Assembly: GCF_900142985.1 (NCBI RefSeq)
Contig: NZ_LT670849.1
Coordinates: 3,410,001-3,474,000, forward strand
Source of the DNA: Bradyrhizobium erythrophlei
Lineage (GTDB): Bacteria; Pseudomonadota; Alphaproteobacteria; Rhizobiales; Xanthobacteraceae
DNA length: 64,000 nucleotides
Reading direction: 5' to 3'
Made by a program: the position numbers and the translations under genes. The notes beneath the pieces are model-generated. The model worked only from the letters and a program-made list of their open reading frames with translations. It searched no databases and had not been told where the DNA came from. Position 1 is the first letter of the stretch, and each line of letters opens with the position of its first letter. This document shows positions 18,367 through 26,765 of this stretch, in pieces.

Positions 18367-18465
18367 CGCCTCATGGTGAGGAGGCGCTCGTGAGCGCCGT
18401 CTCGAACCATGAGCGTTCATGTCATCCTTCGAGACGCGCGAAGAGCGCTCCTCAGGATGAGGTTA
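18367..18465. repeat. dispersed palindromic intergenic repeat, type E
   Basis: Two adjoining hairpins: GCCTCATGGTGAGGAGGCGC...GTCTCGAACCATGAG, then CATCCTTCGAGACGCGC...GCGCTCCTCAGGATGAGG. It separates yidC from engB; its stems could act as a transcript stabiliser or attenuator. Confidence 0.75.
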
Positions 18466-18470
18466 TTTGG

Positions 18471-20330
18471 TCAGGTCTTCGATTCAGCCTTCTTGCCGAA
18501 CGTCGCCCTCACATTGTCGAACAATTCCACCTTCACGCCGTTGCGGTGCATGATCAGGCTTTGCTGCAAGACCGAGAGCGTGTTGTTCCAGGCCCAGTAG
18601 ATCACGAGGCCGGCAGGGAAGCCCGCAAGCATGAAGGTGAAGATCAAGGGCATCCAGCCAAAGATCATCTGCTGGGTCGGATCGGGCGGTGTCGGGTTCA
18701 GCTTGAACTGGAACCACATCGTGATGCCCATGATGATCGGCCAAATCCCGAGCGCGAGGTAGTGGCCGAACAGCGGCAACTGCGTCGGGTCGAAGTGCAG
18801 CAGGCCGAACAGGTTGAACAGGTTGGTCGGATCGGGCGCCGACAGGTCCTTGATCCAGCCGTAGAACGGCGCGTGCCGCATCTCGATGGTGACGAACAGC
18901 ACCTTGTAGAGCGAGAAGAAGACCGGAATCTGCAAGGCGACGGGAAGACAACCGGCGATCGGGTTGATCTTCTCCTTCTTGTAGATTTCCATCATCTCCT
19001 GCTGCTGCTTCACCTTGTCGTCGGGATAGCGCTCCTTCAGCGCGGCGAGCTGCGGCTGTACCGACTTCATCTTCGCCATCGAGGCGTAGGACTTGTTGGC
19101 GAGCGGGAAGAAGATCAGCTTGACGAGCACCGTCACCAAAAGGATCGAGATGCCGAAATTGCCGAAGAAATTATAGAAGAAGTCGAGCGCCAGGAACATC
19201 GGCTTGGTGATGAAGTAGAAATAGCCCCAATCGATCAGAAGATCGAAATGGTTGAGTTCAAGCTGCTTGTTGTATCCGGCGGGCCCGACCAGCGGAAAAT
19301 TGATGCCGACGACGCCGGCTTCCTTGGCGCCTGCGAACAGCCGCGTGTGCGCGCTGCCGGTGCCGCCGATCGCAATCGTCTGCGCGTCCTGAAGATAATC
19401 GGTCTGGTAGGTGCGAACGTTGCCGACGAGGTTGGAGGAATAGCGCGCCTGCAACTGGGCGCGGGTATCCGGCAACAGGGCCGAGGCCCAGTATTTGTCG
19501 GTGATGCCGAGCCAGCCATTGGTGACCTTGAAACTGACGGCCTTGGCTTCGTCGATCTTCTTGTAGGTATATTCCTGAAGACCCTGGTCGCCGAGATAGC
19601 CGATCAGGCCTTCATGCAGGATGTAGTAGCCGGAGACCTGCGGCGTGCCGTGCCGCGAGATCAGTGCGAAGGGATAGAGCGTAACCGGCGCGTTGCCGAC
19701 GTTGGTGACGTCGTCCTTGATGGTGAAGAGATAGCGGTCGTCGACCGCAATGGTGCGGCGGAAGGTGAGGCCGTCGCCGTTCTCATACTTCAGCGTGACC
19801 GGATGGCTCGGCGTCAGGTCGCCGGGTGTCTCCTGCTGCCACACCGTATTGTGGTCGGGCATCTTCGCCGACGAACCTGAGGCTGCGACCCAGCCGAACT
19901 CGGCGTAATAGGGATTGTCGGTGCCCGAAGGCGCGTACAGCACGATCGCCGGTGAATTCGGATCGACGGTTTCGCGGAACTGCACCAGTGACAGGTCGTC
20001 GAGCCGCGCGCCCTTCAGCGCAATGCTGCCGGAAAGCCGGGGCGTATCGATCTTGACGCGGGGAGTTGCCGCGATCGCGGTTTCGCGGCTGACCGGCGCT
20101 GCCGAACCTGCCTGTGCATTTGCCGGCGCATTGGCTGACGGCGCCGGCGTATTGGCCTGCGGCGTGGCCGAGCCGCCGGCATTTTGCGCCGGCGTCGTCG
20201 TCTGGCTTTGCTGGGCCTGCTGCGCGGCGCGCTGCTTTTCCATCTGCGGGATGTTGTAGAAATATTGCCAGCCGATCAGCACGAGACCGGAAAGGATGAC
20301 GGCAAGGATGGTGTTGCGATTGTCGGTCAT
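18471..20330 (-). CDS. yidC: membrane protein insertase YidC
   Basis: Inserts and folds inner-membrane proteins with or without SecYEG. The 619-aa protein has an N-terminal membrane anchor (TILAVILSGLVLIGWQYFY) and a Pro/Ala/Gln-rich low-complexity linker (about 35-85). The large periplasmic domain typical of Gram-negative YidC follows, then the five-segment Oxa1 core with GCLPVALQIPVFFSLYKVL. A short basic tail completes it. It starts 3 bases after rnpA. Confidence 0.97.
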   Translation of the reverse strand: MTDNRNTILAVILSGLVLIGWQYFYNIPQMEKQRAAQQAQQSQTTTPAQNAGGSATPQANTPAPSANAPANAQAGSAAPVSRETAIAATPRVKIDTPRLSGSIALKGARLDDLSLVQFRETVDPNSPAIVLYAPSGTDNPYYAEFGWVAASGSSAKMPDHNTVWQQETPGDLTPSHPVTLKYENGDGLTFRRTIAVDDRYLFTIKDDVTNVGNAPVTLYPFALISRHGTPQVSGYYILHEGLIGYLGDQGLQEYTYKKIDEAKAVSFKVTNGWLGITDKYWASALLPDTRAQLQARYSSNLVGNVRTYQTDYLQDAQTIAIGGTGSAHTRLFAGAKEAGVVGINFPLVGPAGYNKQLELNHFDLLIDWGYFYFITKPMFLALDFFYNFFGNFGISILLVTVLVKLIFFPLANKSYASMAKMKSVQPQLAALKERYPDDKVKQQQEMMEIYKKEKINPIAGCLPVALQIPVFFSLYKVLFVTIEMRHAPFYGWIKDLSAPDPTNLFNLFGLLHFDPTQLPLFGHYLALGIWPIIMGITMWFQFKLNPTPPDPTQQMIFGWMPLIFTFMLAGFPAGLVIYWAWNNTLSVLQQSLIMHRNGVKVELFDNVRATFGKKAESKT

Positions 20331-20333
20331 CGT

Positions 20334-20702
20334 TTAAGGTCTCGTCATTCTTTTCGGTTGCGGCGCGCGCTGGGCGGTCGGCCGGTCGAGGCGCTGCAGC
20401 GCCTGGCTGAGATCCCCGAGCATGTGAGAGAAATCGGACGTCAGCGCGGCCCGACGGCCGATTAGCACATAATCGCAGTGCGGATGCAGCGACGGTGCCT
20501 GAATCCGTTTCACGAGTTCTCGAAGCCTGCGCCGGATGCGGTTGCGCTCGGTCGCGGTTCCATTTTTCTTGGTAACGGTAAAGCCTATCCGGGTCGGCCC
20601 ATCATCGTCGCGCCGGCGGCGCTGCACCACAAACGCGGGCATGCTTGTCCGCGCGCCATTGGCAACGGCGAGGAAGTCCGCCCGCTGCCTTAGCCGATCC
20701 AT
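20334..20702 (-). CDS. rnpA: ribonuclease P protein component
   Basis: Protein cofactor of RNase P, which matures tRNA 5' ends. The 122-aa protein begins MDRLRQRADFLAVANGA and contains the RNR signature TERNRIRRRLREL, which binds pre-tRNA and RNase P RNA. An extended Gln/Arg/Pro-rich C-terminus is present. It sits between rpmH and yidC as in nearly all bacteria. Confidence 0.95.
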   Translation of the reverse strand: MDRLRQRADFLAVANGARTSMPAFVVQRRRRDDDGPTRIGFTVTKKNGTATERNRIRRRLRELVKRIQAPSLHPHCDYVLIGRRAALTSDFSHMLGDLSQALQRLDRPTAQRAPQPKRMTRP

Positions 20703-20733
20703 GATGAGATCTCTTCGGTGGGGAGGTCCGGTC

Positions 20734-20868
20734 TCAGGCGCTCAGACGCTTGCGGCCGCGCGCGCGGCGTGCGGCGAGGACCTTGCGGCCGCCGGTCGTG
20801 GCAAGGCGCGCACGGAAGCCATGGCGGCGCTTGCGCACCAGTTTGCTCGGTTGATAAGTCCGCTTCAC
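20734..20868 (-). CDS. rpmH: 50S ribosomal protein L34
   Basis: 44 aa: [20 protein letters not shown] with the [16 protein letters not shown] end, an unmistakable bL34. The start codon is GTG (20866-20868); the reading frame continues upstream but is not conserved there. GGAGAACC upstream provides a ribosome-binding site. It is the promoter-proximal gene of rpmH-rnpA-yidC. Confidence 0.96.
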   Translation of the reverse strand: MKRTYQPSKLVRKRRHGFRARLATTGGRKVLAARRARGRKRLSA

Positions 20869-20880
20869 GGGTGGTTCTCC

Positions 20881-20916
20881 GCTGACAACTTGCCTGCTTG
20901 GCTGACAATTTGCCTG
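20881..20916. promoter_or_regulatory. tandem 16-bp direct repeats in the rpmH leader
   Basis: GCTGACAACTTGCCTG (20881-20896) and GCTGACAATTTGCCTG (20901-20916) differ at one base and are spaced 20 bases apart, about two helical turns. They lie 13-48 bases upstream of the rpmH start on the minus strand. A perfect CGGGCCG/CGGCCCG hairpin follows at 20958-20975. This is a candidate operator or leader structure. Confidence 0.45.
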
Positions 20917-21317
20917 ATAAATGAGGTATGTCCGCCGATGTGGGCAGCCCCCCAAAGCGGGCCGTTTCCGGCCCGAAATAGGCCGACCGGCGTGGGCCGG
21001 ATCATCGCGTACAATTGGCGCGGCTTATAAGCGAGCGACCCCTTTTCGTCAATGTGGCTGGGTAGTCGATATGGGGTTCCTCGAAACGGCGTATTTTTCG
21101 CGAATAATTCAATCGCAGCGGTGTATTAGCAAAGTGAGCAGGGCTTCCGTATTTGGCGGGACGGGCGGCGATCCGGCCTGGCCGTTAACTTGGGTTAAAG
21201 CGTCCCCGGTGGAACCGGAATCCTGGCCCGTTGGTAGGGTCGGACCGTTATCAAACCTTGATTTGACGTGCCGGCGTTCAGGGTCCAGATAGAAAAAGCG
21301 ATATTTCGAAGGTAGTT
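20917..21317. other. intergenic region between rpmH and sensor kinase
   Basis: A gap of about 400 bases separating divergent genes. It contains the GC hairpin at 20958-20975 and must hold promoters for both rpmH (minus) and the sensor kinase (plus). GTTAACTTGGGTTAAAG occurs at 21184-21200. I see no convincing gene or complete sigma-70 promoter. Confidence 0.5.
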
Positions 21318-22784
21318 ATGCCGTCAGCGAACGACGAACAGCCGAATAAGGCGCCTCCGCGGGCAAGGCTCCCGCGCCGGCTCGGCCTGTCCGGCAAGCT
21401 GTTGCTGCTGACGATTCCGCTGGTGATGATCGCGGAAGTCCTGATCTACGTGCCTTCGATCGCCAATTTCTGGATGAACCGGCTGAACGCCCGCCTCGCA
21501 TCGGCCAACACCGCGGCGCTGGTTCTCGATGCCGCGCCCTCAGGCATGGTTCCGGATTCGCTGGCACGCCAGATCCTGGACAGCATCGGTGCGCGGGCGG
21601 TTGCGATCAAGCTCGGACAGCAGCGGCGGCTGCTCGCCAGCGCCAATCTGCCGGCGGCGATCGACCACGACGTCGACATGCGGACGCTGACAGCCTGGTC
21701 CTCGATCGTCACCTCGCTTCAGATGATGATGGAAACCGGCAATCAGGCGATCCGCATCGTCGGACCGGCGCCCAGCGGTGGGCAGTTCATCGAAGTGGTG
21801 GTCGATGAGGTGCCGCTGCGCAAGGCGATGTACCTGTTTTCGCGCAATCTGCTGCTGGTTTCGCTCGCGATCGCGATCCTGACCGCGGCATTGGTGTATT
21901 TCGCGCTGCATTTCCTGTTCGTGCGGCCGATGCGGCGGCTGACGGAGAGCCTCGTCAGCTTCCACGAGAATCCGGAAAGCTCGGCGCGCATCATCGTGCC
22001 GTCCAATCGCAGCGATGAAATCGGCGTGGCGGAGCGCGAGCTGTCCGACATGCAGCGCGACCTCGTCTCGATGTTGCATCAAAAGAGCCGTCTCGCCTCG
22101 CTCGGGCTAGCGGTTTCGAAGATCAACCACGACCTGCGCAACCTGCTCGCCTCCTCGCAATTGCTGTCGGATCAGTTGGCGAGCGTGCCCGATCCGCGCG
22201 TGCAGCGGTTTGCACCGAAGCTGTTGCGGTCGCTCGAGCGCGCCATCGCGTTCTGCCAGTCGACGCTGTCCTACGGCCGCGCTCAGGAGGCGGCGCCCGA
22301 CCGCCGCATGATGATGATCGAGCCGGTGGTGTCGGAGGTGCGGGAATCCGCAGGCCTTGCCGCCGATGCCTCGATCACCTGGATCAGTGCGATCGAGCGC
22401 GGCTTGATGGTCGATGCCGATCCCGATCAGTTGTTCCGGGTGCTGCTCAATCTGGTGCGCAATGCCGAGCAGGCGCTGGAAGGCCAGCCCACGACGCAAA
22501 TCCGCATCACCGGACGGCGTGAAGGCTCAGTCGCCATCGTCGAAGTGTCCGATACCGGGCCCGGCATTCCGCCCGCCACCCGCGAGAACCTGTTCAAGGC
22601 GTTCCAGACCTCAGGCCGGCCCGGCGGCAGCGGACTGGGTCTGGCGATCGCGGCCGAACTTGTCGTTGCCCATGGCGGGGAAATTCACCTGGTCGAAGGC
22701 ACCATCGGCGCCACGTTCCGCATTGCCATCCCGGATCGGCCGGTTGAGCTTTTGAGCATCCGCAACGAGCGGGCGCGGGCTTAA
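21318..22784 (+). CDS. HAMP-domain sensor histidine kinase
   Basis: A 488-aa membrane kinase. Two transmembrane helices (about 27-48 and 177-200) flank a periplasmic sensor of roughly 130 residues. A HAMP linker (VRPMRRLTESLVSFHENPE) follows, then the phospho-acceptor region VSKINHDLRNLLAS (His271) and an ATPase domain with N box (NLVRNAEQAL), DTGPGIPP and GSGLGLAIA motifs. No response-regulator gene is adjacent, so its partner is probably encoded elsewhere. The signal sensed is unknown. Confidence 0.92.
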   Translation: MPSANDEQPNKAPPRARLPRRLGLSGKLLLLTIPLVMIAEVLIYVPSIANFWMNRLNARLASANTAALVLDAAPSGMVPDSLARQILDSIGARAVAIKLGQQRRLLASANLPAAIDHDVDMRTLTAWSSIVTSLQMMMETGNQAIRIVGPAPSGGQFIEVVVDEVPLRKAMYLFSRNLLLVSLAIAILTAALVYFALHFLFVRPMRRLTESLVSFHENPESSARIIVPSNRSDEIGVAERELSDMQRDLVSMLHQKSRLASLGLAVSKINHDLRNLLASSQLLSDQLASVPDPRVQRFAPKLLRSLERAIAFCQSTLSYGRAQEAAPDRRMMMIEPVVSEVRESAGLAADASITWISAIERGLMVDADPDQLFRVLLNLVRNAEQALEGQPTTQIRITGRREGSVAIVEVSDTGPGIPPATRENLFKAFQTSGRPGGSGLGLAIAAELVVAHGGEIHLVEGTIGATFRIAIPDRPVELLSIRNERARA

Positions 22785-22931
22785 AGGCTCTATTTACGCC
22801 AATTTCAACCCACCCCAGACCTTGCCAAGCCCGCTTGGAGCGGGTAGCTAGTGCGCTCTTTCGCGAGCCTCGCAAACAGGATTTGCAGCGGCCTTGACGG
22901 ACCTCCATAGGTCTTTAGCTTGTGCGAAAAC

Positions 22932-23008
22932 GCGCCCGTAGCTCAGCTGGATAGAGCATCAGACTACGAATCTGAGGGTCGGACGTTCGAATCGTTCCGG
23001 GCGCGCCA
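22932..23008 (+). tRNA. tRNA-Arg (anticodon ACG)
   Basis: A complete 77-base cloverleaf. The acceptor GCGCCCG (22932-22938) pairs with CGGGCGC (22998-23004), and the encoded CCA is at 23006-23008. Anticodon ACG lies at 22966-22968 in CTACGAA, with a TTCGAAT T-loop. A34 is normally edited to inosine and reads CGN codons. Its 3' 45 bases are duplicated at 34447-34491, marking island integration. Confidence 0.96.
22964..23008 (+). repeat. left attachment repeat (attL) in tRNA-Arg
   Basis: A 45-base sequence from CTACGAATCTGAGG to GGGCGCGCCA, identical to 34447-34491. It spans the anticodon loop to CCA end of the tRNA, a usual crossover region for tRNA-targeting integrases. Confidence 0.9.
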
Positions 23009-23041
23009 GCATCCGTTTGAAGTGGTTGCGCTTTTTTAGAG

Positions 23042-23341
23042 TCACCGCTGATTTGCTTCCACGGGGATTGTTCGCGGAAGCAATGTGGAAGCAACGCGCT
23101 CACTAAAATGGACAAAATTATCTCGCTGACCCATCGCGTGCCGATAGGCAGCGTAGCTCGTAGCGTACGGGCCGGTTGCCTGCTCTTCAGGCGAACAACC
23201 GCGTCGACGCGGCCACCAAAACCAACCCGAGCCGCACCTGCCGAACGTCTCCAGCGTGCGATCCGAATAGAAGATCTCGATGCAGACGCCCGTCAGCGGG
23301 TTGATGTCGTAGAGCGGCTCATGCCGTGTCGGGGCCATCAC
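23042..23341 (-). CDS. conserved hypothetical island protein
   Basis: 99 aa, function unknown. The core ANPLTG-like segment reads DINPLTGVCIEIFYSDRTLE, followed by a Gly/Trp-rich stretch (GSGWFWWPRRRGCSPE). I recall similar small proteins next to ArdC-type genes on rhizobial islands. Its start overlaps the end of the ardC-like gene by 4 bases, so the two form one transcription unit. The C-terminal part after about residue 75 is weakly structured, and the gene ends 34 bases from the tRNA, so it may be shortened by the insertion boundary. Confidence 0.6.
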   Translation of the reverse strand: MMAPTRHEPLYDINPLTGVCIEIFYSDRTLETFGRCGSGWFWWPRRRGCSPEEQATGPYATSYAAYRHAMGQRDNFVHFSERVASTLLPRTIPVEANQR

Positions 23342-24219
23342 GCAGCCCTTTCCGTGGGTTCGGCAAGGGCAAGGCCCCGCAGGTAGTCAGCAGCCTTGGA
23401 AGCTTGGCTGCAAGCCGTAAAGAACGCCCGCTTATCGGCCTTCAGCAGATCAATCCAAGTCGCGATGTAGCCGGCGTTCCGTACGTCTCCGTCAAAGCCA
23501 AATTCCGCACATAGAAAAGCAGCGCCCAACTCCGCTATGAGTTCCTCGGCGGCGTAGTCGCGAGAGCCGAAGCGGTTCTTCAAATCCCGATCAAGGCGCG
23601 ACTTGTGGCCTGTCCAATGCGTCAGTTCGTGGAACGCCACGTTGTAGAAGTGATCCGCACCCTTGAAGCCGGCGAAAGCGGGCATCGAGATGAAATCTCG
23701 GCTCGGCACATAGAACGCTTCCCCGTGCCCCTCGCGAATGTCGGCACCTGTTGATCGAAGGAAGGCGTCAGCAAGTTCGTCGCGCGCGTCGGGATTGCGA
23801 ACGCGGACGGGCTTTCCCGTATTGATGCTATCGGGAAGGTTTTCGCACTGGTCGACGTTGAAAACCGTGTACTCTCGCATCATTGGTACTAGGCGCGTCG
23901 AGGCGTTGTCGTCCGCGCGCTTGTCCCGAACTTGAAGCTGTTTCACGAAATAAACCTTCGTGCCGCGCTCGCCCTTGCGCACGTTGCCGCCCAATTCCAA
24001 GGCTTGCCTGAAGGTGAGAAAACGCGGCGTGCGATAGCCTGCCGCTTGGGCCATCCACAACAGAACGACGTTGCACCCTGAGTAGGGTCGGTTACTCACG
24101 GCATTGCAGGGACTATTAGCGCCGGGGGTCGCCGACTATGGCTTAACCCAAGGAGGAGCGCCTTTCTCTAATTCTGCAACAATGCGCGCTGATACCTCAG
24201 CGTAGAGATCACGTTTCAT
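23338..24219 (-). pseudogene. ArdC-like antirestriction protein with in-frame amber codon
   Basis: ArdC proteins bind ssDNA and protect incoming DNA from restriction. The full reading frame starts at ATG 24217-24219 (MKRDLYAEVSARIVAELEKG), then hits TAG at 24136-24138 as codon 28. This is where the family has Trp in the WVKPW motif, and TGG to TAG is a single change. Downstream the frame stays open for 253 codons, including VSNRPYSGCNVVLLW and a C-terminal zincin HELTH (His157/His161, counted from the GTG at 24099). Reinitiation at that GTG would lose the first ~40 residues. It is therefore either a young pseudogene or an N-terminally shortened product. Confidence 0.85.
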
Positions 24220-24467
24220 AGCCGCCTCGCTGTTATGGCTGCGCGACCACGATCGGCCGCACGCGATAGCCGCGTTGGGCAAGGCTCAGTTGAGCGTCAG
24301 GCTGTTGGGCGCAATTCTATCCCCCACCCACCTTGGCCAAGGGGGGCCGTCGCGCGCGCGAAGAGGTGTGCCGCGGAGATAGGCCCCCCGAAAAGTAATC
24401 CTTAAAAAATTGTTAACGCCGGGTTGGGCCACCAGCTGTCACGTTAGTAGGGTGGCAAGGGCGAAAG

Positions 24468-24887
24468 ATGACGAGAGTGTCGATGTTGAAATTTCATGAG
24501 AGTGCGACTTGCGAAGGCATTATTCGGCACCTTGAAAGGCGCGAACGCACAAACCGCCGCGACGTGAATGTGCGCGATAAGGGCGGCCACACGTCACCGA
24601 ATGCGCGTGTTGAAATGACGTTCCGCCTTGGCGATCATCTTTACGCAATCGAACACACGGGTATCGAGCCGTTTGACGGCTTTATGGAGCACCAGAATAG
24701 AGCGCCTGCGCTCTTCAAGCCGCTTGAGGTCGCGATCGCGTCGGTGCTGAGCGCGCTACTCACTCCCGGCGTGGTGATCGAAATGCACATGCCGGTTGAC
24801 GCTTTCACCGGTCGTAAGATGTCAGAGGTGGTGTGCTGCAAGCTGGCGTTATGCATCCGGGCACAAATGCTGTTGTGCAAGGTTTGA
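24468..24887 (+). CDS. hypothetical protein, probably 3'-truncated
   Basis: 139 aa, unknown function. The likely start is MLKFHESATCEGIIRHLERR (ATG 24483) or the ATG 5 codons earlier. The first ~118 residues read as a normal soluble protein (VEMTFRLGDHLYAIEHTGIEP, then EMHMPVDAFTGRK). The last ~20 residues (VVCCKLALCIRAQ) are Cys/Leu-rich and do not look like a continuation, so the original 3' end has probably been replaced. Just beyond, another plus frame (about 24815-24957) reads QAGVMHPGTNAVVQG, then PALEHDLVDRLLKG, ending at a stop; it may be a fragment of a different gene. Confidence 0.55.
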   Translation: MTRVSMLKFHESATCEGIIRHLERRERTNRRDVNVRDKGGHTSPNARVEMTFRLGDHLYAIEHTGIEPFDGFMEHQNRAPALFKPLEVAIASVLSALLTPGVVIEMHMPVDAFTGRKMSEVVCCKLALCIRAQMLLCKV

Positions 24888-25062
24888 CGAAGGCCGAGCC
24901 AGTTTATCCTGCTCTCGAGCACGACCTGGTTGACCGACTTCTTAAGGGCACACATCGGCCGCCGGGATGGTGAGCCTTGCCAGCCGACTGCTGGCTGGCG
25001 CCGGAACGCGGTGCTTCGTCTCGCGTATCCGAAGAAGCAGAAAAAGGTAAGAACGACGAAAG

Positions 25063-25566
25063 TCACGAACAACAAGGTCGTGACGGTAATACCCGTCCGG
25101 CCTTGGCGTCGGTGACGCACCAGCGCGGCCGTCCCGGCAAGTCGATCGATACATGTCTGTGATCGCTCAGTCCAAAAAGCTGCAGCGTTGGCCCTTCGTT
25201 GTCGTCGTCGCCGATGCAGGCTGCAATCGCGAGGTTCAATCGGGCTACGATCACAGCGCCATTCGGTCGCGCGCCGGTCTTGAACACGGCAAGAGTCTTT
25301 AAGGTGACGGCGTCGAGCAACGCGATGCTGGCGCTCCCGCGGTTGGTCACCAGGATCTGTCCGTCGTCGGCGACGGCGCCGGCCGCGCGCGGAAATCCCG
25401 GCAGTGTCGCAAGGTGGCGACCGGCGTCATGGTCGATGACCTCAACGCAGTCGCGCGCTGTGTGCGCAATGAAGACGCGCCGGCTCTTTGCGTCGAACGC
25501 GGCGTGATCGAAGGCGCTGCCCGCGGCGTCCGGTATGGCGATAGTGCCGATCGTCTTCAACGACAT
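25063..25566 (-). pseudogene. beta-propeller (YncE-like) protein, N-terminal fragment
   Basis: 167 codons resembling the first half of a cytochrome-d1/YncE-type seven-bladed propeller. Repeated blades include SRRVFIAHTARDCVEVID, GRHLATLPGFPRAAG and SIALLDAVTLKTLAVFKTG. Full proteins are about 300 aa; here homology-like sequence ends near WCVTDAKAGRVL, followed by an unrelated tail. A purine-rich site precedes the start at 25566. Truncation probably came from the rearrangements that placed the neighbouring gene fragments here. Confidence 0.65.
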
Positions 25567-25611
25567 GACAACCTCTTGCTTCTGAGTGTTCTCGGATCTC
25601 GCTTGTTCCGG

Positions 25612-25812
25612 TCAATTGGCCGACGTCACCGTATAATCTGAAAAATACATGTGGCTGTCGGCTTTCGACCATAGACCGATACGACCTGATATCGGCTCGG
25701 CCAGAGAATGCTGAAGATAGAGCTTGCCATCGGCCTCCCGCCGTCCGCCGTCCGTCCAACTTGGTCCCAACGCATGAATCATCCCAAGTGAAGGGCCGCT
25801 TCGTGGCCGCAT
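25612..25812 (-). pseudogene. C-terminal gene fragment cut by IS remnant
   Basis: The reading frame ends GRIGLWSKADSHMYFSDYTV followed by TSAN, resembling the last strand of a secreted LamG/DUF1080-like jelly-roll protein. The upstream (5') part is replaced at about 25800 by sequence belonging to the transposase remnant on the opposite strand. It lies 45 bases upstream of the propeller fragment on the same strand, so both were probably in one operon before the insertion. Family assignment is tentative. Confidence 0.4.
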
Positions 25813-26431
25813 TGACGAGAACGCCGGGCTGCTCCTCTTTCACATCGCAAGCGCCCAGCCGGAGCGGCTTGCGGCCGATACCGCCTACGGGACGGCTTCG
25901 ATGCTGAACTGGCTGGTCGAGGAGAAGGGCATCGCGCCACATATTCCGGTGAACGACAAGTCGCAGCGAGGCGATGGCACCTTCTCACGCAGCGATTTTC
26001 GATATGATCCGGCAAGCGACATCTACCTCTGCCCGGGTGGAAAGCAGCTCAGGACGAGCGGCACGGTGCACGATGACAAGACGCTTCTGTATCGTGCCAG
26101 CAGGCGGGACTGCGGGATATGCCCGCTCAAACCCCAGTGCTGCCCAAAGGAGCCATCACGCAAGATCCCGCGCGACATCCATGAGCGCGCCCGCGACGTT
26201 GCCCGGTCTTTCGTTGGCTCCGAGGACTTTGAGCAGTCGCGGCGTGAGCGCAAGAAGATCGAGATGCGCTTTGCACACCTCAAACGTATCCTGAGGCTCG
26301 ACCGGCTTCGACTGCGTGGCCCACGAGGGGCCCAGGATGAATTTGTTCTGGCCGCCATCGCCCAGAACCTACGACGGCTCGCCAAATTGGTCGCCCGGCC
26401 GCCGCCATATGCGCTTCAGTGCACCGCGTAG
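25796..26431 (+). pseudogene. IS1182-type transposase, C-terminal remnant
   Basis: The open frame reads in from about 25796 (RIDENAGLLLFHIASAQPER), through LAADTAYGTASMLNWLVEE, a catalytic-core segment, to the cysteine-rich YLCPGGKQL...CGICPLKPQC region and the terminal helix of IS1182 family transposases. The N-terminal half (first catalytic Asp and DNA-binding region) is missing. ATG 25901 is only an internal methionine. No terminal inverted repeats could be identified. It is thus an inactive insertion-sequence fragment, inserted into or adjoining the jelly-roll-like gene. Confidence 0.85.
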
Positions 26432-26765
26432 CGTCACAGTTGCGTAAACATCAGGGTGGCAGCCGCTCAGGATTGAGCGGCATCAACCGCCCCGTCAAAA
26501 ACCTCAATCGCAATCCTCGCCAACCCAACCAACTACTTTCGCAACAAAATCGGCACTTAGCCGACGCGGGCAGCCGAAAGCGCGAGGTCGGCTTATGAGG
26601 GTTGAGCCGACCTGGGACGGGGGTACCCGTGTGATGTCGGGCAATTTCCTTTAGCCGACCTATCGAGATATCGTTGCGCACTGACTTGAGTTGGGACTAC
26701 TCTAAGCCAAGATCGCTGAGCAACCCACGAGCAGTTGCCCCAATAAAAAATCGGGAGGACGAGCC
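26432..26765. other. intergenic region upstream of the heme/propeller gene
   Basis: 334 bases with no convincing gene. It contains a lower-GC stretch near 26690-26750 (ATCGAGATATCG, CCAATAAAAAATC) likely to hold the promoter of the next gene, and a strong GGGAGGA ribosome-binding site at 26753-26759. Confidence 0.5.

Noticed and set aside
18390..19880. A 496-codon plus-strand frame opposite yidC
   Set aside because: Long only because of GC bias; its sequence is Arg/Glu/Val-rich and unlike any protein, while yidC is certain.
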